A DNA stretch of 64,000 nucleotides from positions 3,038,001-3,102,000 of the forward strand of contig CBDCNI010000001.1 of the NCBI GenBank assembly GCA_965219175.1, written 5' to 3'. The notes under the pieces are model-generated. The model was not told where the DNA came from. It worked only from the letters and a program-made list of their open reading frames with translations, and searched no databases. This document shows, one piece after another, positions 24,538 through 32,919 of this stretch. Made by a program: the position numbers and the translations under genes. Every line of letters begins with the position of its first letter. The stretch's first letter is position 1. This DNA is from JBBPZK01 sp965219175. GTDB taxonomy: Bacteria; Actinomycetota; Rubrobacteria; Rubrobacterales; Rubrobacteraceae.

Positions 24538-25317
24538 ATGAGCAAGCTAGAAGATATCTTATCCGCCGTCGCCGGTGGGACGCTCTCCCCAACCGCCGCC
24601 GCCAAACGACTCGAAAACGGAGAGGTCCGCTACCTGGAGGACTTTGCCGCCCTGGACCTCGGCCGCGCCCCGCGCAAGGGCGTCCCCGAGGTCGTCTACG
24701 CTCCGGGAAAGACACCGGAGCAGGTCGCCCGTATCTGCGCGGCTCTACTCGAATCACGCGGGCGGGTAATAATCAGCGGCCCCGGCCCAGACCACGAAGC
24801 GGAGGTGCGCCGCTTGCTGCCGGATATCGAACTCAGGCGCGCAGGTCGGGCGCTCGTGGCCGGCTCCGGTGACCCGGAACCGACCGGAGGCCGCCTCTGC
24901 GCCATCAGCGCCGGTACCTCGGACCTGCCGGTTTTGGAGGAGGCGATCGCGGTGGCAGAAGAGATGGGCGTCGCCGTGAAGGGCTTCCACGACATCGGGG
25001 TCGCGGGAATCCACCGGCTCGTCCGGCCTCTGGAAGAGATAAAAAGCTTCGACCCGGACTGCTTGATCGTAGCCGCTGGGATGGAAGGCGCGTTGCCGAG
25101 CGTGGTGTCGGCGCTCGTGGACGTCCCGGTCGTCGGCCTGCCGACCTCAACTGGGTACGGGCTCGGCGGGGACGGGACGGCCGCCATCCTCGGGATGCTC
25201 CAGAGTTGCTCCCCCGGCCTCTCGGTCGTCAACGTGGACAACGGGGTCGGCGCCGGGGCGACGGCAGCCTTGATCTCCAACCGCGCCGCCCGCCGCGAGA
25301 ACCGTAAACCCGAATAG
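24538..25317 (+). CDS. larB: LarB, nickel-pincer cofactor biosynthesis carboxylase/hydrolase
   Basis: 259 residues, PurE-like fold. The N-terminal LSPTAAAKRL and YLEDFAALDLGRAPRKGVPE and the C-terminal GTSDLPVLEEA, GVAGIHRL and VAAGMEGALPSVVSAL are typical of LarB, which carboxylates nicotinic acid adenine dinucleotide and releases AMP to give pyridinium-3,5-biscarboxylic acid mononucleotide. LarC and LarE are not in this window, so the cofactor pathway must be split or only partly present. It is divergent from the exchanger genes and 7 nt ahead of the thpR-like gene. Confidence 0.92.
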   Translation: MSKLEDILSAVAGGTLSPTAAAKRLENGEVRYLEDFAALDLGRAPRKGVPEVVYAPGKTPEQVARICAALLESRGRVIISGPGPDHEAEVRRLLPDIELRRAGRALVAGSGDPEPTGGRLCAISAGTSDLPVLEEAIAVAEEMGVAVKGFHDIGVAGIHRLVRPLEEIKSFDPDCLIVAAGMEGALPSVVSALVDVPVVGLPTSTGYGLGGDGTAAILGMLQSCSPGLSVVNVDNGVGAGATAALISNRAARRENRKPE

Positions 25318-25324
25318 AGAAACC

Positions 25325-25906
25325 GTGCGAACTTTCGTAGCCATCTTCCCACCCCTGGAGGCCCGGAAAGAGTTACTCCGAACAGCGCGGAACCTGAATG
25401 TAAAAGGCGAGGTTCGCTGGACGAAGCCCGAGAACGTCCACTTGACCTTGAAGTTCCTGGGTGAAGTCCCGGAGGAATCTTTGACCGATATCGGCGGCGT
25501 TCTCCGGGAAGTGGCGGCAAGACACGAGACCTTCGAGATCGAAGCGGACGGTTTCGGGGCTTTCCCGTCGGCGGAGAAAGCGCGGGTCCTGTGGGCCGGC
25601 GTCGGCGAGGACGCTGCACGGCTGCGGACTCTGGCCGGCGAGGTGGAGGACGCCCTCGAACCGCTTGGTTTCGAGAGGGAGGATAGAGTTTTCACGCCGC
25701 ACATCACGCTGGGACGTGCCGGAGGCAGTCCGGTCGCCCTGGCTCAACCCGTCGGTACCTCACCGGGCTCGCTGTTCGAGGCGCGGCGGCTGGAGCTAGT
25801 GCGGAGCGTGCCTGGCAGAGATGGCGTCGTCTACTCTACGGTTGAGGCCTGCGGGTTATCTAAAGGCCGAGGCCAACGGCCCCACGGACATGATGATGAA
25901 GAGTAG
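25325..25906 (+). CDS. thpR: RNA 2',3'-cyclic phosphodiesterase (2H family, ThpR)
   Basis: 193 residues from a GTG. The two 2H motifs are HLTLKFLG (about residue 39) and HITLGRAG (about 126), the catalytic pair of the ligT/2'-5' RNA ligase superfamily. It opens 2',3'-cyclic phosphates on RNA. It follows larB by 7 nt. The last 50 nt are overlapped antisense by a candidate small membrane-protein gene. The C-terminal tail (GQRPHGHDDEE) is extra compared with the family core. Confidence 0.9.
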   Translation: MRTFVAIFPPLEARKELLRTARNLNVKGEVRWTKPENVHLTLKFLGEVPEESLTDIGGVLREVAARHETFEIEADGFGAFPSAEKARVLWAGVGEDAARLRTLAGEVEDALEPLGFEREDRVFTPHITLGRAGGSPVALAQPVGTSPGSLFEARRLELVRSVPGRDGVVYSTVEACGLSKGRGQRPHGHDDEE

Positions 25907-25951
25907 TATGAGGATCATAACCACCAACATTATAAAGTTGTTTCCGCTCAT
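25856..25951 (-). CDS. Candidate 31-residue single-helix membrane peptide
   Basis: Minus-strand frame ATG 25951 to TAA 25856. After MSGNNF it is almost entirely hydrophobic (IMLVVMILILLFIIMSVG) and ends PLASAFR, which is one transmembrane helix with a short tail. AAAGGCG lies about 9 nt before the ATG. It overlaps the end of thpR convergently and lies beside the repeat block at 26026. Short frames arise by chance, but such a regular hydrophobic helix with a start and a fair ribosome site is uncommon in high-G+C DNA. No family is recognised. Confidence 0.45.
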   Translation of the reverse strand: MSGNNFIMLVVMILILLFIIMSVGPLASAFR

Positions 25952-26025
25952 TACACCGCGCCTTTCGAGGGTACGTCTATACGGTTCTCTATTCTATCCA
26001 CCCGCCATCATACCCGCTAGAGCGG

Positions 26026-26086
26026 GTCAGCTTGTCAGCATTTCAGCTAGTCAGCTTGTCAGCATTTCAGCTAGTCAGCTTGTCAG
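26026..26086 (+). repeat. Tandem 24-bp repeat, about 2.5 copies
   Basis: Two exact 24-bp units (26026-26049 and 26050-26073) and a partial third (26074-26086). Each unit begins GTCAGCTTGTCAGC and ends TTTCAGCTA. The junction word CAGCTAGTCAGC is the same as the repeat at the edge of the RM island (13974) and inside it (16349). Confidence 0.85.
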
Positions 26087-26193
26087 GCGCTCGTGGCGGA
26101 GCCTTGCGGAGAGGCTCGACGTACTATTCGAGGCGGTTTTCTCTAACACGACGCTTCGCGCGACGCGCACAGGACATCCTGACCCGAACAAAA

Positions 26194-26224
26194 CCTGAAT
26201 AGCTGACTTCCTGACGAACTGCTC
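26194..26224 (-). repeat. Inverted, degenerate copy of the 26026 repeat
   Basis: AATAGCTGACTTCCTGACGA read on the other strand gives TCGTCAGGAAGTCAGCTATT, which follows the GTCAG-N-GTCAGCTA pattern of the block at 26026. The two face each other across about 107 nt with no gene, giving a MITE-like shape of about 200 bp. The match is imperfect. Confidence 0.4.
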
Positions 26225-26265
26225 GCGTGTTGGCTCGGACGCTGGTATCCTCCACGGACTGATTT

Positions 26266-27156
26266 ATGCACTGGCGAGAGGCACATCTGGTTTTGAACCC
26301 GACGGCGGGCAGGGGTAGAGCCCTTGGCCGCCGGGACCACATATCGCGCTTCTTGAAAGAGCGTGGGGTCGAGCCGGTCTGGCACGTAACGGACGGCCCC
26401 GGTCACGCCGGTCGCATCGTCCGCGAATTGCCGGAAGGTTCGCTTACGGTCGCCGTGGGGGGCGATGGCACGGTACACGAAGTCGCGGCGGCCTGCGTCG
26501 GTACGGAGAGGGTGATGGCGGTGCTTCCAGCCGGCAGCGGCAACGATTACGTGAAGGCGCTCGGGGTCGGCACGCGCCTACGAAAGTCACTGGAGATGCT
26601 CGCCGGAGACGGGAAGGTGCGCGTCGTAGACGCCGGGGAGGTCAACGGCATCCTCTTCAACAACGGTCTCGGCATAGGTTTCGACGCGGAGGTCGCGGCG
26701 GGGGTGTCAGCGGCTCCGAAGTGGCTTGGCGGGCTCGGAGGATACCTCTGGTCGGTCGGCAGGTTGCTCGCGGGCTTTGGATGCCACGAGGCCACCTTGC
26801 GGCTGGACGGCGGCGCTGTAATAAAAGCGAAGACTATCCTGGTCGCTGCAGCGCTCGGCACGACTTACGGTGGAGGGTTTCACCTGGCGCCCGACTCGCG
26901 GCTGGACGACGGATTATTCGACGTGGTCTGGTCCGAGGAAGTGAGCCGGGGCGAAGTCCTGCGGCTCATACCGCTGGCGCTGTGGGGAACGCTCCCGAAG
27001 CACCCGAAGGTCCACGTCGTGCGGGCGCGGGAGATAGAAGTAGACCTTGCCGAGGAAGTCCCGGCCCACGTGGACGGCGAGATGCTCGCGCCCACGCGCC
27101 ACTTCGAGGCGCGGGTACTTCCGGGAGCGCTTAGAGTCCTTGTCCCGGCGCGTTAG
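26266..27156 (+). CDS. Diacylglycerol/sphingosine-kinase-family lipid kinase
   Basis: 296 residues. LVLNPTAGRG at the start, the nucleotide motif VGGDGTVHEVA and then LPAGSGNDYVKALG define the DAGK catalytic domain, and the C-terminal beta-domain has VDGE near the end. Family role: ATP-dependent phosphorylation of diacylglycerol or a related lipid alcohol in phospholipid turnover. It starts at ATG 26266 just after the repeat block, with TATCCT 12 nt before the ATG as a possible -10 element of a nearly leaderless mRNA. Monocistronic; convergent with the CDF transporter. Confidence 0.93.
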   Translation: MHWREAHLVLNPTAGRGRALGRRDHISRFLKERGVEPVWHVTDGPGHAGRIVRELPEGSLTVAVGGDGTVHEVAAACVGTERVMAVLPAGSGNDYVKALGVGTRLRKSLEMLAGDGKVRVVDAGEVNGILFNNGLGIGFDAEVAAGVSAAPKWLGGLGGYLWSVGRLLAGFGCHEATLRLDGGAVIKAKTILVAAALGTTYGGGFHLAPDSRLDDGLFDVVWSEEVSRGEVLRLIPLALWGTLPKHPKVHVVRAREIEVDLAEEVPAHVDGEMLAPTRHFEARVLPGALRVLVPAR

Positions 27157-27174
27157 AGAAGGCGCCGGGGAATG

Positions 27175-28140
27175 TCAGTCGCCGGGCGCCTCGTCTACGT
27201 GACCTGGCGAGTGGAGTTCCAGGAAAGTCTGGGCCACGTCGGGGACCTGGTCGCTGATAGCCTGGGTCACCCGTTCCAGGAGGTCTTCTATCTGGTCCGT
27301 ATCGAGGCCGTCGGCGACGTGTAGCTCCGCGTTGACGAGTACGGTGCTCGGTCCCAGGTGCATGGTGAGCAGGCGGAGGATATCGTTGACCTCCGAGAAC
27401 GAATTTATCGTCTCGCGCAGACGCTTCTCGTCCTCGGGAGTAACCGCGGCGCCCAGCAGCAGGTCGCGGGAATCGGATCCGAGGTTGATCGCGACGAAGA
27501 CCAGGAGGATGCCGATGAAGATGGAGGCGAGTCCGTCGAAGAGGTGGCTGCCGGTCATCTCGGAGAGAAAGAGGCCGGAGGCGGCGATCAGGATGCCGAT
27601 AAGCGCCGCCACGTCCTCGTAAAGCGGCACCTTCATCGTCGTATTGCGCATGGTCTTGAAGTGTTTCCAGGGGGTGTCTCCCGCTTCCCTCGCAGCCTTT
27701 AGAAACTCGCGGGTGGTGATGATGAGCGAGCCGCCCTCGAAGACGAAAGCAAGCCCGAGGACGATGTAGCCGATCAGGAAAGAACTGTCCCCTTCACCCT
27801 CGCTGGTTATCTTCGAGATGCCTTCGAAGATCGAGAAGACAGCCCCGGCGACGAAGAGACCGACGGCGACCAAAAGAGACCAGAAGAACCTATCCTGGCC
27901 GTGGCCGTATGGGTGATCGCGATCCGGCGGGCTCTTGGAGGAACGGAGGCTGACGAGCAGAAAGACCTGGTTCACCGTGTCTGCGACCGAGTGGGCTCCC
28001 TCTGCGAGAAGGGCGGAACTGCCGGAGATGAACCCGGCGACGAACTTGGCGATCATAATTAGGAAGTTGGCCGTAAGAGCCGCGTAGACAGATTTCTTGG
28101 TCCCCTGGTCTCCGCCGCCGCTGCTCTTATCCGATGCCAC
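27175..28140 (-). CDS. Cation diffusion facilitator (CDF) transporter
   Basis: 321 residues from GTG 28140, with AAGGAG 5 nt upstream; a longer open frame reaching 28506 is not needed. Six transmembrane helices, site A residues His50 and Asp54 in EGAHSVADTVNQ, HPYGHGQDRFFW after helix 2, and YEDVAALIG (Glu175/Asp176) in helix 5. The C-terminal cytoplasmic domain (LLTMHLGPSTVLVNAELHVA) is the CDF dimerisation fold. It exports Zn2+ or a similar divalent cation by proton antiport. The change of the helix-5 His to Glu may alter the metal, possibly toward Mn2+ or Fe2+. Confidence 0.92.
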   Translation of the reverse strand: MASDKSSGGGDQGTKKSVYAALTANFLIMIAKFVAGFISGSSALLAEGAHSVADTVNQVFLLVSLRSSKSPPDRDHPYGHGQDRFFWSLLVAVGLFVAGAVFSIFEGISKITSEGEGDSSFLIGYIVLGLAFVFEGGSLIITTREFLKAAREAGDTPWKHFKTMRNTTMKVPLYEDVAALIGILIAASGLFLSEMTGSHLFDGLASIFIGILLVFVAINLGSDSRDLLLGAAVTPEDEKRLRETINSFSEVNDILRLLTMHLGPSTVLVNAELHVADGLDTDQIEDLLERVTQAISDQVPDVAQTFLELHSPGHVDEAPGD

Positions 28141-28320
28141 GCAATCTCCTTTATATCTTACCTGTAACAGACATAGGATAACCGGATACAGGCCGGGCCA
28201 AACCTGGGTCGCGCCGGCCTCTACTATCATTGGGCTCTGTTGTATGGTAAAAACTCTCTTCCATAGCAAACGGTGCATCCTCAGGGTGCATCCTCGACGT
28301 TCCAGAGGTTTATCCAGAAG

Positions 28321-29190
28321 ATGAGAGCTTTCGTTTTTCCAGGTCAGGGAGGTGGAGCGGCGGAGCCGGCGGCGGAGTTGCTGCCGAGGATCCGGCAGGT
28401 CGTAGGAGAACGCATCCCGGATCAGGTGAAGATCTTCGCCCGAGCCGCCCTGGACGCCGACGAGAGCCGCATTCTGGACCTTCGCCCGGACGTCGTGGCC
28501 GGCCACTCGCTCGGCGAGTACGGTGCCGCCTACGCCGCCGGATGCTTCGACTTCGAGACAGGACTCTGGCTCGTCGCCCGGCGCGACCAGTTCCTGGCCG
28601 AAGCGGCGGAGCAGACGCCCGGCGGCATGGTCGCCATCCTAAGGGCGAACCCAGAAGAGGTCGAGAGGGCGATGGACGAAACGGAAGGCTCGGTAGTCGC
28701 CAACTACAACTCGCCGCGCCAGACGGTGATCTCCGGCCTCCGGGACACTTTAGGGGACGCGGTCTCACGGGTGCGGGGGCGTAAAGTCCCCCTGAACGTC
28801 TCCTTCGCGGCCCACTCTCCCTACGTCGCCGCCGCCGGGGAGAAAATGCGGGACATCCTCGACTCCGTCGAGTTCCTGAAACCCGAAGTCCCGGTGGTCA
28901 GTGCCGTGGACGGGGCCGTTCACACGAGCGCGGAAGCAGTAAGGGAAGCTCTCAAGACGCAGATGGTCTCCCCGGTTCGGTGGGTAAAGGTGGTGGAGAC
29001 TCTCGCCCGGATGAGGGTGGAAGAGTGGGTCGAGCTCGGCGGCGGCGGCGTCCTGACCAGAATGCTGCGCGACTTCGAGCTTCCCTCGCTAAAGGGCATA
29101 CCTTTCGAGGACCTGCGCATCCGCCTCTCCCAGCAAGCCCAAAACCTGCTTCCACATGCGAACGGGAACGAAGAGGCGCAAGACTCCTAG
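28321..29190 (+). CDS. Short malonyl-CoA/acyl-CoA:ACP transacylase-like protein
   Basis: 289 residues from ATG 28321. FVFPGQG opens the domain, the nucleophile is Ser63 in GHSLGEY, and His in FAAHSPYVAAAG plus Arg in VARRDQF complete the FabD active site. Only about 50 residues separate PGQG from GHSLGEY, against about 80 in FabD, so the first lobe is shortened. It may load malonyl or another acyl group onto ACP, but no other fatty-acid or polyketide gene is nearby. It runs away from the CDF gene. A 12-nt direct repeat (GGTGCATCCTC) precedes the gene near 28271. Confidence 0.85.
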   Translation: MRAFVFPGQGGGAAEPAAELLPRIRQVVGERIPDQVKIFARAALDADESRILDLRPDVVAGHSLGEYGAAYAAGCFDFETGLWLVARRDQFLAEAAEQTPGGMVAILRANPEEVERAMDETEGSVVANYNSPRQTVISGLRDTLGDAVSRVRGRKVPLNVSFAAHSPYVAAAGEKMRDILDSVEFLKPEVPVVSAVDGAVHTSAEAVREALKTQMVSPVRWVKVVETLARMRVEEWVELGGGGVLTRMLRDFELPSLKGIPFEDLRIRLSQQAQNLLPHANGNEEAQDS

Positions 29191-29200
29191 AGATTGTGTA

Positions 29201-29542
29201 GTGAACATCTTTTTCGACATTCAGGGTACGCTCGTCTCGGGCGGGATGGGGCGGCCTCACGCAAGAGAAGTCTTCACCGAAATCGTGGAACTGGGACATG
29301 GGATCTACCTCTGGTCGAGCGCGGGAAACTCGTACGCTGAGGCGGCGGCCAGGACGCTCGGCGTGGAAGACCTCATCTCCGGCTGCTACTCGAAATCCGG
29401 GCCACTGCCGGTAGACGTGGACTTCGCGGTGGACGACCAGCCGTTCCTCGTGGACTTGCACGGCGGATACGCGATCACGCCGTTTACCGGCGACCCGGCC
29501 GACACTGCGCTACGCGAAGTAGTTCAGGCTCTCCGCGCCTAG
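29201..29542 (+). CDS. Small HAD-like protein with an altered motif I
   Basis: 113 residues from GTG 29201 (an upstream frame start overlaps the transacylase). Motif I is FFDIQGTLV: the nucleophilic Asp is present, but the second Asp of DxD is Gln. LWSSAG resembles motif II and VDDQPFLVD motif IV. No cap domain. Loss of the general acid/base Asp suggests weak or no phosphatase activity. It lies 10 nt after the transacylase gene and is probably cotranscribed. Confidence 0.75.
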   Translation: MNIFFDIQGTLVSGGMGRPHAREVFTEIVELGHGIYLWSSAGNSYAEAAARTLGVEDLISGCYSKSGPLPVDVDFAVDDQPFLVDLHGGYAITPFTGDPADTALREVVQALRA

Positions 29543-29546
29543 AGCT

Positions 29547-30281
29547 CTAGAGACGACCTTTTTCCTCGGCGGGCGGGACGTTGCCGAAGACGGGTGACTC
29601 GCCGGGCGTGGGCGCGGCCCAGCGGACGGCGTTTGAAATAACGCGCCGCACTTGTGGGTCGTGGTAGGTCGGCAGGGTCTCGTGGCCGGGCCTGAAGTAG
29701 AAAACTTTGCCGCGTCCCCGCCGGTAACAAAGGCCGCTCCTGAAGACCTCGCCGCCGCTGAACCAGCTAACGAAGACCAGTTCATCCGGCGGCGGCACGT
29801 CGAAGAACTCACCGTAAGTCTCTTCGTGCTCTATCTCGATGTACTCCCCGACACCTTCGGAGATCGGATGCCCCGGAGATACCACCCACAGCCTCTCTCG
29901 GTCGTTGCTCTCGCGCCACTTGAGGTCGCAAGTCGTTCCCATCAGGCTCTTGAAAATCTTCGAGAAATGGCCGGAGTGGAGGACGATCAAACCCATACCA
30001 TCAATCAGTACGCGCCGCCGCACTTTCTCGACCATCGCGTCTTCCACCTCGTCATGGGCGATGTGTCCCCACCAGAGCAGCACGTCCGTCGTGTTCAACA
30101 CTTCGTCCGTAAGTCCATGCTCCTGCTCGTCCAGCGTCGCGGTGCGCACCTCGAATCCTTCTTCTCCGAGGAAGTCGGCTATGGCGGTGTGGATACCGTC
30201 CGGGTAGATCCCCGCTACCTCCTCGTCACTCTTCTCGTGCCGGTACTCGTTCCAGACCGTTACGCGCAAGTTATCCGTCAT
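29547..30281 (-). CDS. ThuA-family trehalose-utilization-like protein
   Basis: 244 residues with the ThuA glutamine-amidotransferase-like fold: [11 protein letters not shown] at the start, then [41 protein letters not shown] and the C-terminal [20 protein letters not shown], the strongest family hallmark. ThuA proteins oxidise or process disaccharides and oligosaccharides such as trehalose; the precise reaction is not settled. GGAGGGCC precedes the ATG. It is convergent with the HAD-like gene and likely cotranscribed with the hydrolase at 30326, 44 nt away. Confidence 0.92.
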   Translation of the reverse strand: MTDNLRVTVWNEYRHEKSDEEVAGIYPDGIHTAIADFLGEEGFEVRTATLDEQEHGLTDEVLNTTDVLLWWGHIAHDEVEDAMVEKVRRRVLIDGMGLIVLHSGHFSKIFKSLMGTTCDLKWRESNDRERLWVVSPGHPISEGVGEYIEIEHEETYGEFFDVPPPDELVFVSWFSGGEVFRSGLCYRRGRGKVFYFRPGHETLPTYHDPQVRRVISNAVRWAAPTPGESPVFGNVPPAEEKGRL

Positions 30282-30325
30282 CCTGGCCCTCCTCTTATAT
30301 CAACCAGTTCGTCCAGAAGCATTCT

Positions 30326-31195
30326 CTAACGGCTCGACTCTACACGATCTAGGAACTCGTTTGCGATCCGCATGTACTCCTCGCGCTGCTCGGCGAAGCA
30401 GAGGTGTGAGGCGTCTTCGATGATCTGCAGCTCCGAACCCTTTATGCGCCCTTGCATGTCCTCGAGCAGCTCCGGGCGGCACTCGTCGTGGCGTCCGCCG
30501 GTGAGAAGCGTTGGCACGGAGATCTCCCCGAGGCGGTCCATCACGTCCCATTCTTTCAAGGTCCCGACGACCGTGAACTCGCTCGGCCCGTTCATGTGAT
30601 GGTAGACCTCGTAGCCGGCCTCCGCGAACGAGCGCTCCAACCCCTCCGGCCACGGCTCCATACGGCAGACGTGCTCCTTGTAGAAGGGCAATATCGCCGC
30701 CGCGTACTCGGGACAATCGGTGAAGCCCCGCTCCTCGTGGTGGCGGATGGTCTCGCGTATCTCCTCGGGCTGGGCGGCCAGAAGCTCCCCGCAACCCTCC
30801 ACCCAGCGGGTCATGCTCGCCGGACTGCCGCACAAGATGAGGCTTTCGAGATCCGGCTGGCGGTCAAGAGTGTATTGCATCGCCAGCATGCCGCCCCAGG
30901 AACTGCCGAAGAGGTGCAGCCGTTCGAGGCCGAGTGCTTCCCTGACCGCCACCAGCTCCTCGACGAACCGCTCGACGGTCCACAGGGAGTCGTCGTCCGG
31001 GCGGTCGGAGTTGCCGCAGCCGAGCTGGTCGTAGAAGATCACCTGCCGTCTGTCGGCCAGGTCCTCCATTGCCTCCAGATAGTAGTGCGTAAAACCCGGG
31101 CCCCCGTGCAGGCACAAAAGCGGCACTCCGCCCTCGCCCACGGAACGGTACCAGACCTTCCCGCCGGGAACCTCAATGTAGTCTTCGGTAGCCAT
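30326..31195 (-). CDS. Proline iminopeptidase-like alpha/beta hydrolase
   Basis: 289 residues. Oxyanion motif LCLHGGPGFTHYY, then FYDQLGCGNSDRP typical of Pip, nucleophile in GSSWGGMLAM, Asp in TGGRHDE and His in DASHLCF. It is an intracellular peptidase or amidase that removes N-terminal residues from small peptides or acts on amino acid amides (the S33 group). The gene is followed in the same direction by the ThuA gene. Substrate cannot be told from sequence. Confidence 0.93.
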   Translation of the reverse strand: MATEDYIEVPGGKVWYRSVGEGGVPLLCLHGGPGFTHYYLEAMEDLADRRQVIFYDQLGCGNSDRPDDDSLWTVERFVEELVAVREALGLERLHLFGSSWGGMLAMQYTLDRQPDLESLILCGSPASMTRWVEGCGELLAAQPEEIRETIRHHEERGFTDCPEYAAAILPFYKEHVCRMEPWPEGLERSFAEAGYEVYHHMNGPSEFTVVGTLKEWDVMDRLGEISVPTLLTGGRHDECRPELLEDMQGRIKGSELQIIEDASHLCFAEQREEYMRIANEFLDRVESSR

Positions 31196-31372
31196 AGCCT
31201 TCAGCCTTCCTTCTCCACAATACTGTTCTGTAAGTTACGGTTTCTCGCTACATCTCCTGCCTCGAATATTCTTATTTTCAAATGCCGACTATTCTGCTCC
31301 TCGTTCCATGATTTTGTCAAACCTAGGGAACCAAAAACCAGGCGTGGGCGTTTCCCGCGCAACACGAGAGAG

Positions 31373-31397
31373 GGCCGGGGCGTAACGCCCCGACCCT
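31373..31397 (-). terminator. Strong G+C hairpin, probable terminator
   Basis: An 11-bp stem (GGGTCGGGGCG pairing with CGCCCCGGCCC on the minus strand, one mismatch) closes a 3-nt TTA loop, 40 nt downstream of the RnfC/PduS-like gene. CTCTCTCGTGTTG follows rather than a pure T run, which is common in high-G+C genomes. Confidence 0.6.
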
Positions 31398-31436
31398 CCG
31401 GCCGCGCTTGCTCTTATCGGTTTTGGCCGCCTACCC

Positions 31437-32540
31437 TTAGCGGGCCGCTTCGGCCTCCGCCTCGGCTTCCGCAGCTTCCTGGAACTCCGCGCCGCAGGAG
31501 ATAGAGATGATCTCATCGTCCATGAAAGAGATTTTACCTTCCCCACTCGCCCACAGACCGACGGAGAAACCACCGTCAACCGGGTCGCCGAGCTTCTGCT
31601 CGTACTCGACCTCGTCGCCCTCGGAGACGAGCGGGGTGACCGGCTTGAGGAAGCGCCCACCGAGAGGCAGGCTGACGCCGGAGACCTTGCCCACGAGCGA
31701 GACGATGCCCTCCTCGGGGACCTTCGTCTTTATACCGGCGTACTCCTTGCTCTGAGTATCTTTCGGGATGAGGAGCAGGCCGTTGGTCGTCCGGCGGATA
31801 ACGGCGTCGCCGTTGCCGAGCTCTTCTATGCCCATCTCGTTCAGGTACGGGCCGCCGTCGATCACCGAGAGATGATTAGAGTTGTCCACATCGACCCCAG
31901 CTAGCTTCAGAACTTCCGTCACCGACGAGCCGAGCGGCACCTGATACACCTTCAACGCGTGGTCCGGGCCGAAGATCTGGAGGTGCTTGGTGGTGACCGG
32001 CTTGCCGAGGAAGAGCGCGTTGTAGACGTTGAGCAGCGTCTCGGTGTTGTTAACTATGATCCCCGCATCAAGCGGCAGCCCCGGTCGCTTGGAGCCGTCG
32101 GGCATCTCCACCCGGCGCGGCACCTTCGTGTCCGTGGCGTGCTTGATCAGGGTCTTCTCTTCGCCCAGGGAATACTTGTCCGGCACGTAACTGACGTCGT
32201 AAACGCCGTTGGCGTGTCCAGCATAGTCGGAGAACCACTCGCGGTCCTTCTCGTGGACGCCCAGACGGATCTGCTCTATCCCGAAGATGGACTTCATGCC
32301 CTCGAAGAGCTGCAAATAATCGTTCAGGTGCTCCCGGTGGATCAGCTTGTCCGCCCAGTAACCGGGCTCGCTCTCCGTGGCGTTGACGATCATCATCGGC
32401 TGCGGGTTCTTGTACTTGAAGTACGTCGGGAAACCACCGCCCCCAGCTCCCACGATACCGGCCTGGCGCATGACCTCGACGGCATCGTCCTTGCTTAACG
32501 CCTTGACCTCTTCGAGGGTCCTCTTCTTTAACTCAACCAA
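31437..32540 (-). CDS. RnfC/PduS/PrdC-like flavin-binding protein without Fe-S cysteines
   Basis: 367 residues from a TTG with GGAGG 7 nt upstream. GIVGAGGGGFPTYFK is the glycine-rich loop of the NuoF/RnfC/PduS superfamily, IVNATESEPGYWADK and LGVHEKDREW continue the FMN/NADH fold, and a C-terminal SLBB-like domain follows (YQVPLGSSVTEVLKLAGVD). The FeS-binding cysteines of RnfC and PduS are absent: only one Cys (near the C-terminus) is seen. The protein ends in an acidic EAEAEAEAAR tail. It may bind flavin or NAD(H) as part of a redox or sensing complex. No partner Rnf genes are nearby. Confidence 0.82.
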   Translation of the reverse strand: MVELKKRTLEEVKALSKDDAVEVMRQAGIVGAGGGGFPTYFKYKNPQPMMIVNATESEPGYWADKLIHREHLNDYLQLFEGMKSIFGIEQIRLGVHEKDREWFSDYAGHANGVYDVSYVPDKYSLGEEKTLIKHATDTKVPRRVEMPDGSKRPGLPLDAGIIVNNTETLLNVYNALFLGKPVTTKHLQIFGPDHALKVYQVPLGSSVTEVLKLAGVDVDNSNHLSVIDGGPYLNEMGIEELGNGDAVIRRTTNGLLLIPKDTQSKEYAGIKTKVPEEGIVSLVGKVSGVSLPLGGRFLKPVTPLVSEGDEVEYEQKLGDPVDGGFSVGLWASGEGKISFMDDEIISISCGAEFQEAAEAEAEAEAAR

Positions 32541-32672
32541 GACTTTTCCTCCGACGAATTCAACCCGAGTGCTTACAGTTACAATCTCCGCTTAAACATT
32601 ACAGGCAGTATACTCTTTGAGGCTAAGTGTTGCTAGTTCGAACAGGGTCCATCTGATACACTTTTCGACGAT

Positions 32673-32894
32673 ATGAAGCTTTCGAGGCGCACATTCAACA
32701 TACTTCTCGCCATCGGCGTCTACATGCTGATCATCTGGGTGACGAGGGCGTTTACATTTTTCCAGCAACTCCAGTCGGGGACCCTCGTGGCGCCCGGCGT
32801 ACACTTCTCGCTGGTAGTGTTCGGGCTCGCCATCGGGTTCTACCTGACCTACCTGGGCATAAAGGGCCGCCGCGCGACCCGCAGATCAATCTAG
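32673..32894 (+). CDS. Small two-helix membrane protein
   Basis: 73 residues starting at ATG 32673. Two hydrophobic segments, ILLAIGVYMLIIWVTRAF and HFSLVVFGLAIGFYLTYLGI, are joined by a short loop (QQLQSGTLVAPG); the ends are basic (MKLSRR, KGRRATRRSI), giving a hairpin with both ends inside. Codon use and hydrophobicity argue for a real gene. Family not recognised. It runs divergently from the flavoprotein gene and converges on the 32920 gene. Confidence 0.7.
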   Translation: MKLSRRTFNILLAIGVYMLIIWVTRAFTFFQQLQSGTLVAPGVHFSLVVFGLAIGFYLTYLGIKGRRATRRSI

Positions 32895-32919
32895 CGGCTT
32901 ACGAGAGGCGAGGTAAGAC

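Noticed and set aside
26026..26086. CRISPR array
   Set aside because: The units are directly adjacent without unique spacers, and no cas gene is present.
28141..28506. N-terminal extension of the CDF transporter
   Set aside because: GTG 28140 has a strong AAGGAG and begins right before the first helix; the extension is not conserved-looking.
30452..31504. A 350-codon rightward frame opposite the hydrolase gene
   Set aside because: The opposite strand holds Pip motifs including GSSWGG; this frame is a shadow.
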